From Chrysopilus asiliformis (lineage: Eukaryota > Arthropoda > Insecta > Diptera > Rhagionidae), in contig OZ035961.1 in NCBI GenBank assembly GCA_964034945.1, positions 48,100,184 to 48,164,183 on the forward strand: DNA of 64,000 nucleotides, read 5' to 3'. Made by a program: the position numbers and the translations under genes. Shown here one piece after another: positions 22,901-33,471 of this stretch (positions within the stretch are counted from its first letter, which is position 1; each line of letters begins with the position of its first letter). A model generated the notes under the pieces. That model was not told the origin of the DNA. It searched no databases and saw only the letters and a list, made by a program, of their open reading frames with translations.

Positions 22901-25900
22901 CTGTACAAAATAAAAAAAGTAGTTTTGATTAGTTAGTAGTGTGAGGATCATTTAATTAAAGAGAAATTTGTGGTTTTCAAATTACCCATGATTCCGACAA
23001 CGTCTTGAATTACACTGGCCGATGCTTATTTTGATGCATTTGATATTATAGGTTTACCAGAGTAATTTTTTTACCCGGTACACCTTTTCGTACATATGTA
23101 AATAAAACACTTCAGACCTGGCGACGGTTTTATTACACACAGTTTGCACGAGTGTATAATAAAACGAAGACCGGGTCGCAAAACTTTTATACGTGGTGTT
23201 TTACCTGAAAAGGGGTACAGCCCTGCAAATCTGGTTTCAGTGCTGAAAATTTTCAGCACTGAAAAAGCAATGAAAATACTACTGAAAATTACTTCACTAA
23301 TACTCTTCCTGATTTTATACTATATTTTTTCTTTATGTGTATTGGTAAAATTTCACTGCTTAAAACACTACTGAAATAAGTACTTAGGTTTAACTATATA
23401 AAAAGAGAAAGTATTATGAAACCCAACTCTACAAATACTTATATCTCCCTCTATGTATTTTCAGCCTTGATTTTCAGCACTTATTTCAGTACTACTTTAA
23501 GTAGTTAAAAATTCGAAGTCTTTTCTAGCTAATCCAAGTCAAGTTTACCATTCATGTGACAGTTATCGTTTGGCGTGTTACAAGAAGTATAAAAAGTATG
23601 TTCAAAAGTGTTCAACAGAAGTTAATAAAAGGGGTAAGTTAATATGAAAAGAAAAACACTACAAAACAGGATGAGTATGCTGCTTCGTGAAGCAAAAAAT
23701 GATGCTCAGGTTCCGTCGGCCGGCTCTATTCTCGTCGGAGAAATTTTAGAAGATTGTGCGTCGCCGACCTGGCCGAGGAGTCCCGAATGTCCATCAGACC
23801 CGGACGATAAAATACAGGAAAGTTTTTCTAATTATGAAGGGGACTCAGTTAGCAGCGAAGAGGATTTACCTGGAAAGGAATTGTAAGGAAAAAATCGTTG
23901 GAGGGCAAAAAGATTTTTTCCCATATTGTTTTTAGTAATACATAAAAACATAACATATTTTCAAGTATTACTCAAATTTAAACTAATTTCAGATGGTTGC
24001 GGTCGTCTTATCTCCAAACCGGCGTATGTAAAAGTTCTTCAGAATTGCATAGGGAAATCCCATAACAGGTTCCCTCAAATTGGAAAATATATTAAAAAAA
24101 ATAAAAATAAAAATATTTTCAAATTAAAATGCTTTTTTACTACGGTATAGGTACTGAAAATGTTAACTAATTGAGTACTGAAAACTACTAAAAAATACTA
24201 CTAATAAGAAATGAAAAATACTACTGAAAATATGAGTTAATTAATTACTGAAAACATTACTGAATTCAGTAGCGAAAATCGGACAGTTGTCTCTTTCTAA
24301 CAACTGTCTTGGCTCCCTTGAAACATGAGATAGTCCACAAGTATGTGTATTAAACCATTAAATATAGCTTACCTGATCAAAAAGTTTATTTTATCCCGCA
24401 AAGGAAAACCTCTCCTCATGTACATTTGAACAAAACTTTTTGCAACAGGTTCAGGTATTGTGAAGATTTTAGTCTTCTGTTTCCCGAATGCCACTGCATA
24501 TTGGATGTACATTCTAATTAAAAAAAATTTGTCATTAAATTGCTTCAACATTTTTGTAAAGATATGACATGTTCTTAAAAGTATTTGTAAATAGAAATCA
24601 TAACCAAAACCTTCTAGTAAAAAAGTGCGTAAAGTTTATGATTCTGAAACTGTTTGACCAAAAAAGTGTTATATTACTTATTTGAAACGGCGTTACCGGA
24701 TCAAACAGCAGAGCTATAACAGACTATGCCACTCAACATCCAGATCCAATATGATTCATTTGTGGCCGCGAAAAGATATACGCGGATACTCATTTGTTTG
24801 GTGTATAGAGTGACGGAATCCAGAAATTCGAATGACACAATTTCGCGAAGCGGAAGTGGGCGATTCAAACAACACTGAGAGAAATGGAATATTTTAGCTA
24901 GTACCGGCTAAGTTCCCCTATTTGAAATATATGTTTTTTTTTACTGATATCTGCTTGCTATAGCTTGCTTTATTAGAACACGGCATTACGATGTAAGAGA
25001 TTGTAAATTTTAGAATGCCAATAATAGGTGTACAATTTTGCTCAGGACAGGTAAATCTTTCATTTGCACGAGGTAGACTAAAGAAATTTAGGAAAAGAGC
25101 CTGCTACACATACTTGTGCTCCAAGTAAATACATACAGGTTAATACATCCCTGACAGTGAATACATTGTTTCTGGCTCTTGTATACACGATGTGAATGTT
25201 TCCCTACTGTTACTCAAACTTTACTTGGACTAGTTGCAAAATGTTATAAATCAATGTAATTTTCCACATCCAAATGAAGGTGAACTTTGTTCAGCAGAGC
25301 ACGAGGACAGTTCACTTGCACAAAAAAATCAACTCCAGTTGGCGAACTTTTTTCTCTAAGTGAAGTACAGTGAAATGGAAAAACATTTAATGTCCGCGGA
25401 AAAATCCTCAATAAGCCTTGTACATTTGTTATCGACACCAGAGCCACCAAATCAATAATAAATCAAAACTAAGGTGTCAAGACATTTGGGAGACAGCCAC
25501 CGCTCAAACTACAGAAAGTCACGGTGAAATTGTCCTCGATATTAGGATATAGTAGACAATTGCATTTTGGGACACAACTTTCTAAGCAAACATTACATCA
25601 TACTGGATTGTAAGACGGGAATGTTAAATATAGACGACATAAAGGTAGCTATCGCCAATGACGTGTGGACAAATCACAAGGTCAGGGTTCTTATTGTAGA
25701 GTGTACATTCACACAGGCTTGTTAGGGAGCATTACTATTGGAGCGACTTGATGGGTACCTTGGACAGCAAAAGATTTTCCTGATAGAATCTAACAAACGA
25801 GGTAAAATTTTGATGTGTGCATCCTTAGTTAAGTTGGCAGATATTATATCAGGATACATAGGTGTCATAAATATGTCAAGCGATGGAACCTTAACTTGTG

Positions 25901-28900
25901 TCCAGAATTGAGGGAACTCAATTCTGGGCACATGCTAAGGTAAAAGACTGCTCTAGCAATCGGGCGGGAGACCTATTGAATGCAAGTCTTATGGACACAA
26001 AGCAACGAACAGCTCTTGAGAGCGACCTTCCTAAATACAAGGACACTTTAAGGATTTCAAGAGTCCAGAAGATGTTATTAACAAATTTTGCGTGGACTAT
26101 TGCTAACTAAACTGACAAAGAAGGAGAGTCAGGAATGTATAATGTCAACAAGGACAAAACTGCATTCTTTGCTAGCAAGTGCCTGTAGCAATTCAAGGTT
26201 CTGCCTTTCGGTTTATGCAACGCCACAGGGAAATTCTAGAAATTGATTGAATACTTCCTGAAGGAGTTGCATTGGGAATCCTCTCTCGCATATTTGAAAG
26301 ACAAAATTGTTTTTGAAAAGTTTAGAACAAGTGTTGCAGCGATTAAAAGACGCTTACTTAAATATGAGCCTGAAACGGTATTCACTCTGCAGAACTAAAG
26401 TGAATAATTTGGACCACATCGAGTCCGCAAAAAAAGTTGCAACATATCTAGAAAACACTAAATACATTAAGAGCTGGTCACAGTCAGAAGAAAAGCGGGC
26501 AATGAGACGCTTTCTAGGACTGTTAACGTTCTATCGATACTTTCGAAATCGTGCATGCATGACCCAACTGAGAAAGGAAAGCTATATAGCTGGTCCGATA
26601 GCTGTGAAAATTCCTTCCAGATTCTAATAAAATAAATAGGCTCAGGAGTAATACTTTTATGTCCCATATAATTTTATACTCCAAAAGCTGAAAAATATAA
26701 AACAGCTAATATAAGTTCCTTTATCACGATATTGCCCGGTAAAACAACGCGCAAATATGAGGCAGTATAACAAGAACGTATCGTAGTTGACATAGTCGGA
26801 CCCTTTTCAACGCCAGAAAAAGATTTTCATTGACTACTTCACCAAATGGACGGAATTTTCTGTCAATTTGTGTGTCAAAAATGATTTATACGTGTGTGTT
26901 AGCCACCATTGACTATTTCTGACTCTGCTCGTCTAGCATAATCAGAGATAATACGCTATCGTAGTCGATTACGAAACGACCGATAATCACCAATAGCCAA
27001 CTATAGTTGACTATTTTCAACTATAGTTGACTATTTTGCTTCCCCGAATGCGCTTGTGATGTAGTTCATTTGTTTTAGTTACCTGTTTCCCAATGTTGCA
27101 AAAGGTTTCCGAGCTATTTGCTGAATACAAGTATCAAATTTACACATTTGATTTCTTCGGATTATATGCTCCGCCGCACTGGTATTGAGTCGTTGTAAAT
27201 GTATCTGTAACCAATGTTCTGATTATAATATATATGTTTAAAAAAAACAAATAATTTTATACTATGAATCTTCTGGAGAATCCAATGGCTATTTTTGAAG
27301 ATATTATTTCTTCCTGTGAACAAATCTGTTTTTCGGTCATCGGTGTTGTTAAAATTGACATCAAATTGATTTGATAAATTAGTTGAATATGAAAACAGTA
27401 TATTATCCAAATCAACAAAAGCAGCCTGCAAACAAGAAACAATAAAATATTAAAATTTCACTTAGTTAATTTTTTCTTGGCCGTTTTTTTCTAATATATG
27501 TATATATATATCGAATCGAATGTGGTATATGAAATCCATATTTTGGTAACAAAGAATTGACATGCCATTAAGTTTATCTTGGGATAACTCAGCAATATAC
27601 GTACAACAGCTAAATTATAAGTACGCAAGTCTTTCTTGTACTGAATCTGCGCCCTTGTGTTCTCTACACTATATGCCCGTCGTATTGCTAGCCTACGGCG
27701 ACATCACGATTCTTTGTCAATTTATATAAAAACCTTATATAAAAACCAAAAACAGTTAGGGATTATCTTCAGAGGCAGTATAGTCAGTTTCGGCGCTACG
27801 TTCGTCGATCATAATAAACAGATTCGGCCTAAACCTTAAACGTCTTTTACCCTTCACACTTTATTCGATGAATAAAAAATCGGCGCTAAATTCATGTTGC
27901 AAAACCTTTTACATTAAGACACAAAATTAAGAAATTTATTCCTGAAAGACCGCCGAGCTAGAATTTTTTCACATAAAATCGTCCGAATTATTTCAAATTC
28001 TGACAACTTTTGCTACGGGATTTTATTCTACGATAGATAAATAAAATTGGCGGAACAAATTCTGAAAAAAATTCACGAAGAAATTCAAGAAACAATCACA
28101 AGTGTCAACAATGCTTACATATATGCCTTTTGTCAGATAATGCTGTCGTCAAGGAAACAGGACTAAATTTTACTTGCGTCAAATAAAATTTTTAATTTCT
28201 ATGTTGGAGACCTTTGAACCATCAACAGAAGACGAATAAGCCATTATTGAAGGGATCAAATTCGATCGGAGCAAATTTTATAAATAATTTCTTTAGCAAT
28301 TTTATATCCTGGAATTGCTTCTCCAACAAATAGCAAACTTAGTTTTAAAAATTCAATGTAGTCGTGTCTGCTTCCATCAACCTTATTTTCAATTTGGTCT
28401 TTAATAAAATTGATCAATTCCATTCGAATATTTTCTGGAAAATATTTAGCTACTTCTGGATCTCTTATACCAGGTTCAAAGGTATCATGATCTAGTTGTG
28501 GCCATGTTGAACGAAATCTTTCAAACAACAAAATATTTGGAGCTGATGTTGTTGGTTCTACAGTTTTTTGAAATGCACCTGCAACCAATAATTCCATAAT
28601 ATGATGTCTGCATGCAAAATGCAACAGATGTCTTTTTAGATACTGTTCTAGTATTGCACAAGCTCCAATGGAAGTGCTCGTATTGCTTGCTGTTGTATCG
28701 AAACACATTGCCATAACTTTTTGTTGTACATCCCAATCAACTAAGGCTGAATAAACAGCAGCAGCTTCATCATATCCTTTCTAACTACGTACTTTTGGAA
28801 TCCTAAGTACAAAATCCGTTTCAGACAAAAAATTTAGGATGTCCATAAATCTGTCTGTTTGTCGGTCTGTCTGTATGTCGTATAACTTTAGATCGGCTTA

Positions 28901-31900
28901 ATTTTTTTTTAAATAAATCTACATTTCATTCTCTAGAACATAGGCTTTCCAGAAGAAATATTCCACCCTTTAGAAAGTGCAAAAATACATTTAAAGAAAA
29001 TAATTCATGAAAATGTTCTTAAAAAATTGCTGTTTTGGGACCAAAAAAGCATTAAATTTCAACCGTAGGTCAAAACTTCGTGAGAATTAGATGTTCGTCT
29101 AGTTATCCTCTACAAAAGTTGTCTTTAGACCATCAACGAAAAATTAAATATTATAGGAGTTACGGACAGTTAAAGCGATTCACCATTTTAAAGTCTATTT
29201 TTGAAACTTCAATGAAAAACCGGCTGGGTTTTTCCCACTACAGATTCCTACTTTTTTTTTTAAATCTTATTTTTTTGACCTAAACTTCACGAAAATGGAC
29301 GGGGAGCAACAAAAATTACAACTTTGCACATTTCATATATCTTGCACATTTCATACTGATTCTTCTTTTTCTTGAGGTAATCTTTTGACATCTCGCCGCT
29401 TGTGGAAAGTAATATAACTGCCATCGGTTCATCACTTAGGGCGTGTGCGAAGCGGTCTAAAACTCCCAGATAAGATTTTTTCAGGAAAATTCGAAGGAAA
29501 GATAATCACGTTATCCTTACAAGACCTTACGTAATCCTTACAGATTTATTAACGTAAGAATCGGATTCAGCGACCCCAAAAAACCCTTGGTGAGATTTTT
29601 TTCCGGAAAATTGGAGGAAAAGGATAATCACGTTATCTTTGCATGAGCTTCCGTCATCTTATGGACTTTTTAATGCCAGAATCGAAGTCAACCCAAAAAC
29701 CCCAGGATAGGTTTTCTCCAGGAAAATTTAAGGAAATGAAAAACCACGTTACCCTTACAGGACCTTCTCTTATCCTTAGAAGGACGAAGTGGTGAAAATA
29801 TTGTATTGTCATCGGACTTACGTATTTGTGCAAAATTTGAAGGTAATCGGATGAGTGGACAGACAGGCAAATAACAAAATAAACAAATACGAAGGCAATT
29901 CAAATAAAAGCTTTTATTACCACAATCACTTCAAGGTGAGTCATCGTTCATCGTGAGATTGAAATTCTTAAAAATTCGAACTTACCTGTTACATCCATTA
30001 GAAGGCATTTTAGTTCTGCTAGTGGCTGTAGCAATTGTTATACAGTCAAAGAATCCATCCCTAGTTGACCTTTTTCCAGATATTCTATTTCTTTCGATAT
30101 ATAGAGATGTGAATAAGACCAAAATTATACTGATGAGACACCAAGTCATTGCACTATAAAAAAATATAGCTTTATCCACTTAGCGATATCTCTCTTACAT
30201 AATTAATTATCATATGATAAAAAATTGGATTTTTATGTTTTCATACAAAGTTTGTTTTCCGAAAACGGGTTTTTCGTCTGCGGCGCATTTCTTTTTGTTT
30301 ACAAAATATTTTTTGCTTTAAAAAATTGTTTAATGGTCAACTCAAATGAGATAAAAAGGCATAGCAATTCCTGTCTGTCAATTGCGTTTATTATGATTTT
30401 AAGTATCTGCTATAACAATATTTCCCAACGTGTAAAAGTCACGTCCATCAGCATGTTCAATTTAAACGAATATTTTCCCATTTTTTGTTCCCACAAATAA
30501 CAGTAATGTGTATTTTTTTCAAACGCGCAATTCGATCCTCGACGTATCTAGCCGGAATAAAAATGTCATCGAATTAATGTCATCGAATGTTTGGACTACG
30601 GTACAATGCAAAGAACCAAAGATTTTGTTTATCATAGCCTTGTAAATGCTTGTTATTACTGAAATTCCGAAAGGATTTTGAATGAAACAATGCTGTTTTG
30701 ACGAAAAGCTCGATGCAAGAATAGTCCATTTATATACCTATAGTTTAAATTTGGAGCCAATACATTTTTCACCTTTATTGAAAGATATGATCTTCGGACA
30801 AATGACTGCAACGGAATTATGGTTAAAGGTCAAGGCGTTGTGAAGTTATGGGTTCAGAAGGACCGAAGAAGCGTGTAATTAGAAAATTAAAAAAAAGTTA
30901 AAATGCTGATGGGTCAGGGGCTGCATGGAAAGAACACTAGGAAGAACGTTTTTTTCGATTAAACTCGAAGAAAGGATTTGTCAAACGTCGGTAGAATCAA
31001 GGTGAAAGATGCCAGGTTTGGACGTATTGCTGTCCTATAGTAATTTCCCGAAGACCATTAGACCCGCCGTACTCATGAGCTAAGCTAGCTCAGCTATGCG
31101 CCTGTTTAGGACTTGACGTGGCGTATTTCGTCACGCATTAGGAAGCGCTTAACGTCCACTTCTAAACGGCGGCCTAAAGCTCGAGTTGGTTATTGACTTG
31201 AGACACTGACTTGCGTGCAGCCCTCAGTAGCCAATAACAAATCAATTTTTGACGAGTACTATTTGTTAAGAGGATTCTCGAGTACCTACGTTAAAATTAC
31301 CTGAAACAATGAGTGAGGTTGCTCCAAGCTGGTTTATTTCGTGCCACTGGGACAACAAAATTTACATGATCATAAAGATAGCCTATGGAATAGTCCATTA
31401 TTTTTTGTCTGTCCGTGTCTGGATAAAGATTTCCAAATGTCAAGTCCATTTCAGAAAACTATTAGAAATATTCTATGTAGATGCATATTTAAATTTGTAT
31501 AACAACTAAAGGTTTACCTCAAAATTATTTATCGCTAGTTGAGTTCCGAGATCGCCCAAATCAAATGTAATGTTGTCGGCATATTTCTCTTGTAAGTAAA
31601 AGTTCATAAATCTTGATATATCTAATATAAGTTTATGCTCAATTCCAAGCCATGGGGTTGATTCTGGTGTGACAAAAGGGGGCCATACATGTAAAATTGC
31701 TTGAAAAGAGCAGTTATTAAAATTTGCAGGAATTTTTTGAAAAAAATGATAAAACTCGCGTCTAATTTCCGATAGGTTATAAGGAAACGATGTTAATTTG
31801 TTATCCGGAAAATACTGCTTGGTATTTTTAAACTCAAATACACCACTAGGATTCTGATCAAAAAACTTTCTTACGAAATATTTTTGCTTTATTTTTGTCA

Positions 31901-32630
31901 TTATGCTGTTTGTTGTATTTTTAAAGTCTTTTTGGCTTAGATATGAGAAATCATGATCTTTAAGTATACGCATCGTATTTAATCCAAAATATCCACTATA
32001 CATTCCAGGTATGCACGTATCTATCAATTGGAAGTTCTGTGTATTTGTACCGCAGAAGGATTTTGTATCGTACGGAAACCAAGTATATATTCCACAACTA
32101 ATCAATGAATCACCACAGAAAATAATCACTGAGTTAAAAATGAAAAACTTCCATAGCACGTCAAAAGCTGCTTTTAAAATTATCGATTTATTCGGAATGT
32201 CTAGCGCGATTATATAAAATGATCTAGAGTCATAGAATTTCAAGCTTGACAAAAAATCAAGACTCACTTCAAGGTTTTGTAGCGTTTTAGTGTAAATGAC
32301 AAAAAATCTTGCAGAACTTGATGTTAGGTTAAATTGATCATTTTTCATAAATGTTTTTTTGATTTCGAAAAGGTCTTCTCTGCTGTTTAGAACTATGAGA
32401 TTTTTAGATTTCAGTATGTGCTTATTAAACATTCGGCCGTTATCAAAAAACACAGTAAAATATTGATTATCTATATTCCTTTTGACTACGTATGTTAGGC
32501 ACTGTGAAACTAGAGACGTTTTAAGAACAATCGATTTATCTTTCTGATCATTTTCAATATTCTGGTCACATCCACCATTTGAAATCACCAATATAAAAAT
32601 AAATAATGCAGATACACAATTGTTTTTCAT
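22639..32630 (-). CDS. Divergent ionotropic receptor (IR gene A), 7 exons, 708 aa
   Basis: Joined exons 32630-31518, 31458-31301, 30153-29986, 27425-27263, 27204-27083, 24513-24373 and 22900-22639 give one open frame with every junction GT..AG and phases 0,2,2,0,2,2. The family is glutamate-receptor-like cation channels of insect chemosensory neurons. The order is signal peptide (1-20), variable ectodomain, first ligand-binding lobe ending LTFGNLYPDTDR and MDYS, TM1 (~425-445, AMTWCLISIILVLF), pore/TM2 (~480-500, LLLLIWIIYC), second lobe, and TM3 (~665-688, FFGGFLLLIFGLSISIIAF) before a basic tail. The glutamate-binding Arg of lobe 1 is not in its usual place, as in most divergent IRs. Oddity: exon 2 starts immediately at FSEMDLTFG, so about ten residues of the usual NGTW/GALG segment seem absent. 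Introns 2, 3, 5 and 6 are TE-filled. The orthologue cannot be named. Confidence 0.88.
23056..23234. mobile_element. Degraded fold-back MITE in IR gene A intron 6
   Basis: Imperfect palindrome: GGTACACCTTTTCG, AAACACTTCAGACC and GGTTTTATTACAC on the left pair with GTGTATAATAAAACG, GGTGTTTTACCTGAAAAGGG and the following bases on the right. TSD unclear. The adjoining TTTCAGTGCTGAAAATTTTC palindrome belongs to the next element. Confidence 0.45.
23644..23886 (+). CDS. TACTGAAA-element ORF, exon 1
   Basis: 80-codon intact frame MKRKTLQNRMSMLLREA, then VPSAGSILVGEILEDCASPT and a Pro/Ser/Asp-rich acidic tail (RSPECPSDPDDK, SVSSEEDLPG). It ends at a GTAAGG that could be a splice donor (23885). The equivalent frame in copy 1 has a frameshift, so this copy is better preserved. 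A nuclear or DNA-binding partner role would fit the acidic/basic layout but is only a guess. Family unknown. Confidence 0.45.
   Translation: MKRKTLQNRMSMLLREAKNDAQVPSAGSILVGEILEDCASPTWPRSPECPSDPDDKIQESFSNYEGDSVSSEEDLPGKEL
23992..24150 (+). CDS. TACTGAAA-element ORF, exon 2
   Basis: After an acceptor-like CTAATTTCAG, the frame encodes DGCGRLISKPAYVKVLQ, then NCIGKSHNRFPQIGKYIKKN and a Lys/Asn-rich end. Copy 1 keeps the Cys, SKP, CI-x-KSHNR and GKY residues with synonymous differences, strong evidence that this frame was translated. The phase to exon 1 does not match perfectly, so the exact splice is uncertain. Confidence 0.45.
   Translation, partial: DGCGRLISKPAYVKVLQNCIGKSHNRFPQIGKYIKKNKNKNIFKLKCFFTTV
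24373..24513 (-). CDS. IR gene A exon 6 (lobe 2)
   Basis: Acceptor TTTTAATTAG. Encodes MYIQYAVAFGKQKTKIF, then FVQMYMRRGFPLRDKINFLI, the conserved 'hydrophobic/GFPL...IN.LI' stretch before the last exon. Donor CAG/GTAAGC; phase 2. Confidence 0.87.
24640..26840 (+). pseudogene. Ty3/gypsy retrotransposon relic in IR gene A intron 5
   Basis: A decayed reverse transcriptase is readable at about 26150-26560: KTAFFASKCL, QFKVLPFGLCNATGKF (the PFGL-NA motif), AYLKDKIVF in place of the YLDD box, then RRFLGLLTFYRYFRN at the RT-RNase H junction. An integrase scrap reads VVDIVGPFSTP (about 26785) and FIDYFTKWTEF (about 26826). Stops and frameshifts are numerous. Upstream (24640-26100) is probably gag and protease debris, but I cannot prove it. 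LTRs were not identified. It is antisense to the receptor gene. Confidence 0.7.
27083..27204 (-). CDS. IR gene A exon 5
   Basis: Acceptor TTGGTTACAG after a 58-nt intron. 40 codons, including HIIRRNQMCKFDTCIQQIA; paired Cys are usual here in lobe 2. Donor CAG/GTAACT; phase 2. Confidence 0.8.
27263..27425 (-). CDS. IR gene A exon 4 (pore/TM2)
   Basis: Acceptor CTTGTTTGCAG. Encodes LLLLIWIIYCFHIQLIYQ, then LMSILTTPMTEKQI and EEIISSKIAIGFSRRFI. Donor ATA/GTATAA. Confidence 0.85.
28256..28786 (-). pseudogene. Transposon-like ORF of unclassified family in IR gene A intron 3
   Basis: Open minus-strand frame of about 177 codons without a start: YDEAAAVYSALVDWDVQQ, MCFDTTASNTSTSIGACAIL, HLLHFACRHHIMELLVAGAF and RDPEVAKYFPENIRMEL. 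The pattern 'CFDTTASN...GAC..LE.....LL..ACRHH' is one I associate with repetitive proteins in arthropod and cnidarian genomes, with an RNase-H-like DDE domain likely. I cannot name the superfamily. It has the same orientation as the receptor, with no splice sites joining it to the IR exons. Confidence 0.5.
29440..29885. repeat. Degenerate Helitron-like internal sequence
   Basis: Three imperfect repeats of a ~120-bp unit with TTTTTCNGGAAAATT, AATCACGTTATCCTTAC and GACCTTNC, matching phrases inside the Helitrons at 38712-40520 and 50750-52453. The termini are lost. Confidence 0.4.
29986..30153 (-). CDS. IR gene A exon 3 (TM1)
   Basis: Acceptor TTTTTTTATAG. Encodes AMTWCLISIILVLFTSLY, then a basic cytoplasmic loop ending SNGCN. 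Donor CAG/GTAAGT; phase 2. Confidence 0.87.
30154..31300. other. IR gene A intron 2
   Basis: 1147 nt. No exon of the receptor is missing here, since phases and protein alignment are continuous across it. Possible retroelement scraps near 30740-31060 are too decayed to classify. Confidence 0.5.
31301..31458 (-). CDS. IR gene A exon 2 (lobe 1)
   Basis: Acceptor TTTCTAATAG. Encodes FSEMDLTFGNLYPDTDRQ, MDYSIGYLYDHVNF and VVPVARNKPAWSNL. Donor CAG/GTAATT; phase 2. The preceding intron is 59 nt. Confidence 0.88.
31518..32630 (-). CDS. IR gene A exon 1
   Basis: 371 codons. The start ATG at 32630 opens MKNNCVSALFIFILVISNGG, a signal peptide. The ectodomain ends ILHVWPPFVTP, then GIEHKLILDISRFMNF, the typical IR entry into lobe 1. 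The donor is GAG/GTAAAC at 31517. Confidence 0.9.
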
Positions 32631-33120
32631 TATTACTTTTTTACAATAACAAACACTATTCGAGTTTTTCTCATTAAAAGAACACCAATATCATATTCAA
32701 TATTAATCTGAAAACGAAAAGTTTAGGATTGAATCATCAATTCCCAGCTCAAACCCTGGATCCAGAAACCTGAAATTTCAGTTCATGACGTAGGCGCTCA
32801 CTACGTCGGGGTTTTACGAAATTCCACCCCAAAGGGGTAAAGGAGGGGCGGATATGGGTTTGGTGTTTTAAGACATTGATTTAATCACAGTATACGGCAG
32901 TTAGAAGACTGAAATATGTCATATATGTATGTTTTTGCAGTCGCAGACCGCCAATCTGGTGTTAGAATTCCGAAATTCTAAATAGAAAATCCTAAATAGT
33001 TTTTTTCTCAAAATTTCAATTTCTTTTTATTTTTGTTTGTGCAAAATAAGGTTTTTTACGGCGGGTACGCAATTTACAGCCCCATTCTGGCGTTGTGAGA
33101 CTTAAGTCACAGGTCACAAG
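32631..33120. other. 5' flank of IR gene A
   Basis: This 490-bp stretch separates the receptor start from the hAT MITE. It contains Helitron-body-like words (GGGGCGGATATGGGTTTGG). No core promoter element can be assigned confidently. Confidence 0.4.
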
Positions 33121-33463
33121 TAGGGCTTCTCATTTCCCGTAGAAATTGAAATCCCGGGATTCCGGGACAAAAATATTCAAAATCCCGGGATCCGAAATTC
33201 GTTACTAGAGGGAAAAACGAAATTCGTTACTAGAGGGAAAAATGAAATTCATTACTAGAGGGAAAAATGAAATTCATTACTAGAGGGAAAAAGAAGTAAA
33301 AATTACGCAAATTTCGTGTTACAATATTTTTAATATCGTTAAAAAGAGTAAAAAAAAATGTTAATAAGAAATAGCGGGATTCCCGGGAAATTTAATTGAA
33401 ATCCCGGGATAACGGGATGATATTTTACCCCCGGGATCCCGGGATCCCGTTTGAGAAGCCCTA
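33121..33463. mobile_element. hAT-type MITE (TSD GTCACAAG)
   Basis: The ends TAGGGCTTCTCA and TGAGAAGCCCTA are inverted, with the 8-bp GTCACAAG on both sides (33113-33120, 33464-33471). Subterminal ATCCCGGGAT palindromes are repeated in both arms. The middle holds four tandem copies of a ~25-bp unit (ATTCGTTACTAGAGGGAAAA). Confidence 0.88.
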
Positions 33464-33471
33464 GTCACAAG

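Larger units (their letters stand above)
23235..24310 (+). mobile_element. TACTGAAA-flanked element, copy 2 (approximate ends)
   Basis: ACTGAAA/TTTCAGT clusters occur on the left (23229-23385, 23460-23505) and right (24150-24270) of a small two-part coding unit. The order of parts and the promoter-side phrase GATTTTCAGCACTTATTTCA parallel copy 1 at 3085-4340. It lies in IR gene A intron 6, antisense to the receptor. Confidence 0.5.

Noticed and set aside
30225..30500. 91-codon plus-strand frame in IR gene A intron 2
   Set aside because: It has no domain. The missing lobe 1 sequence of the receptor was instead found at 31458-31301 on the minus strand.
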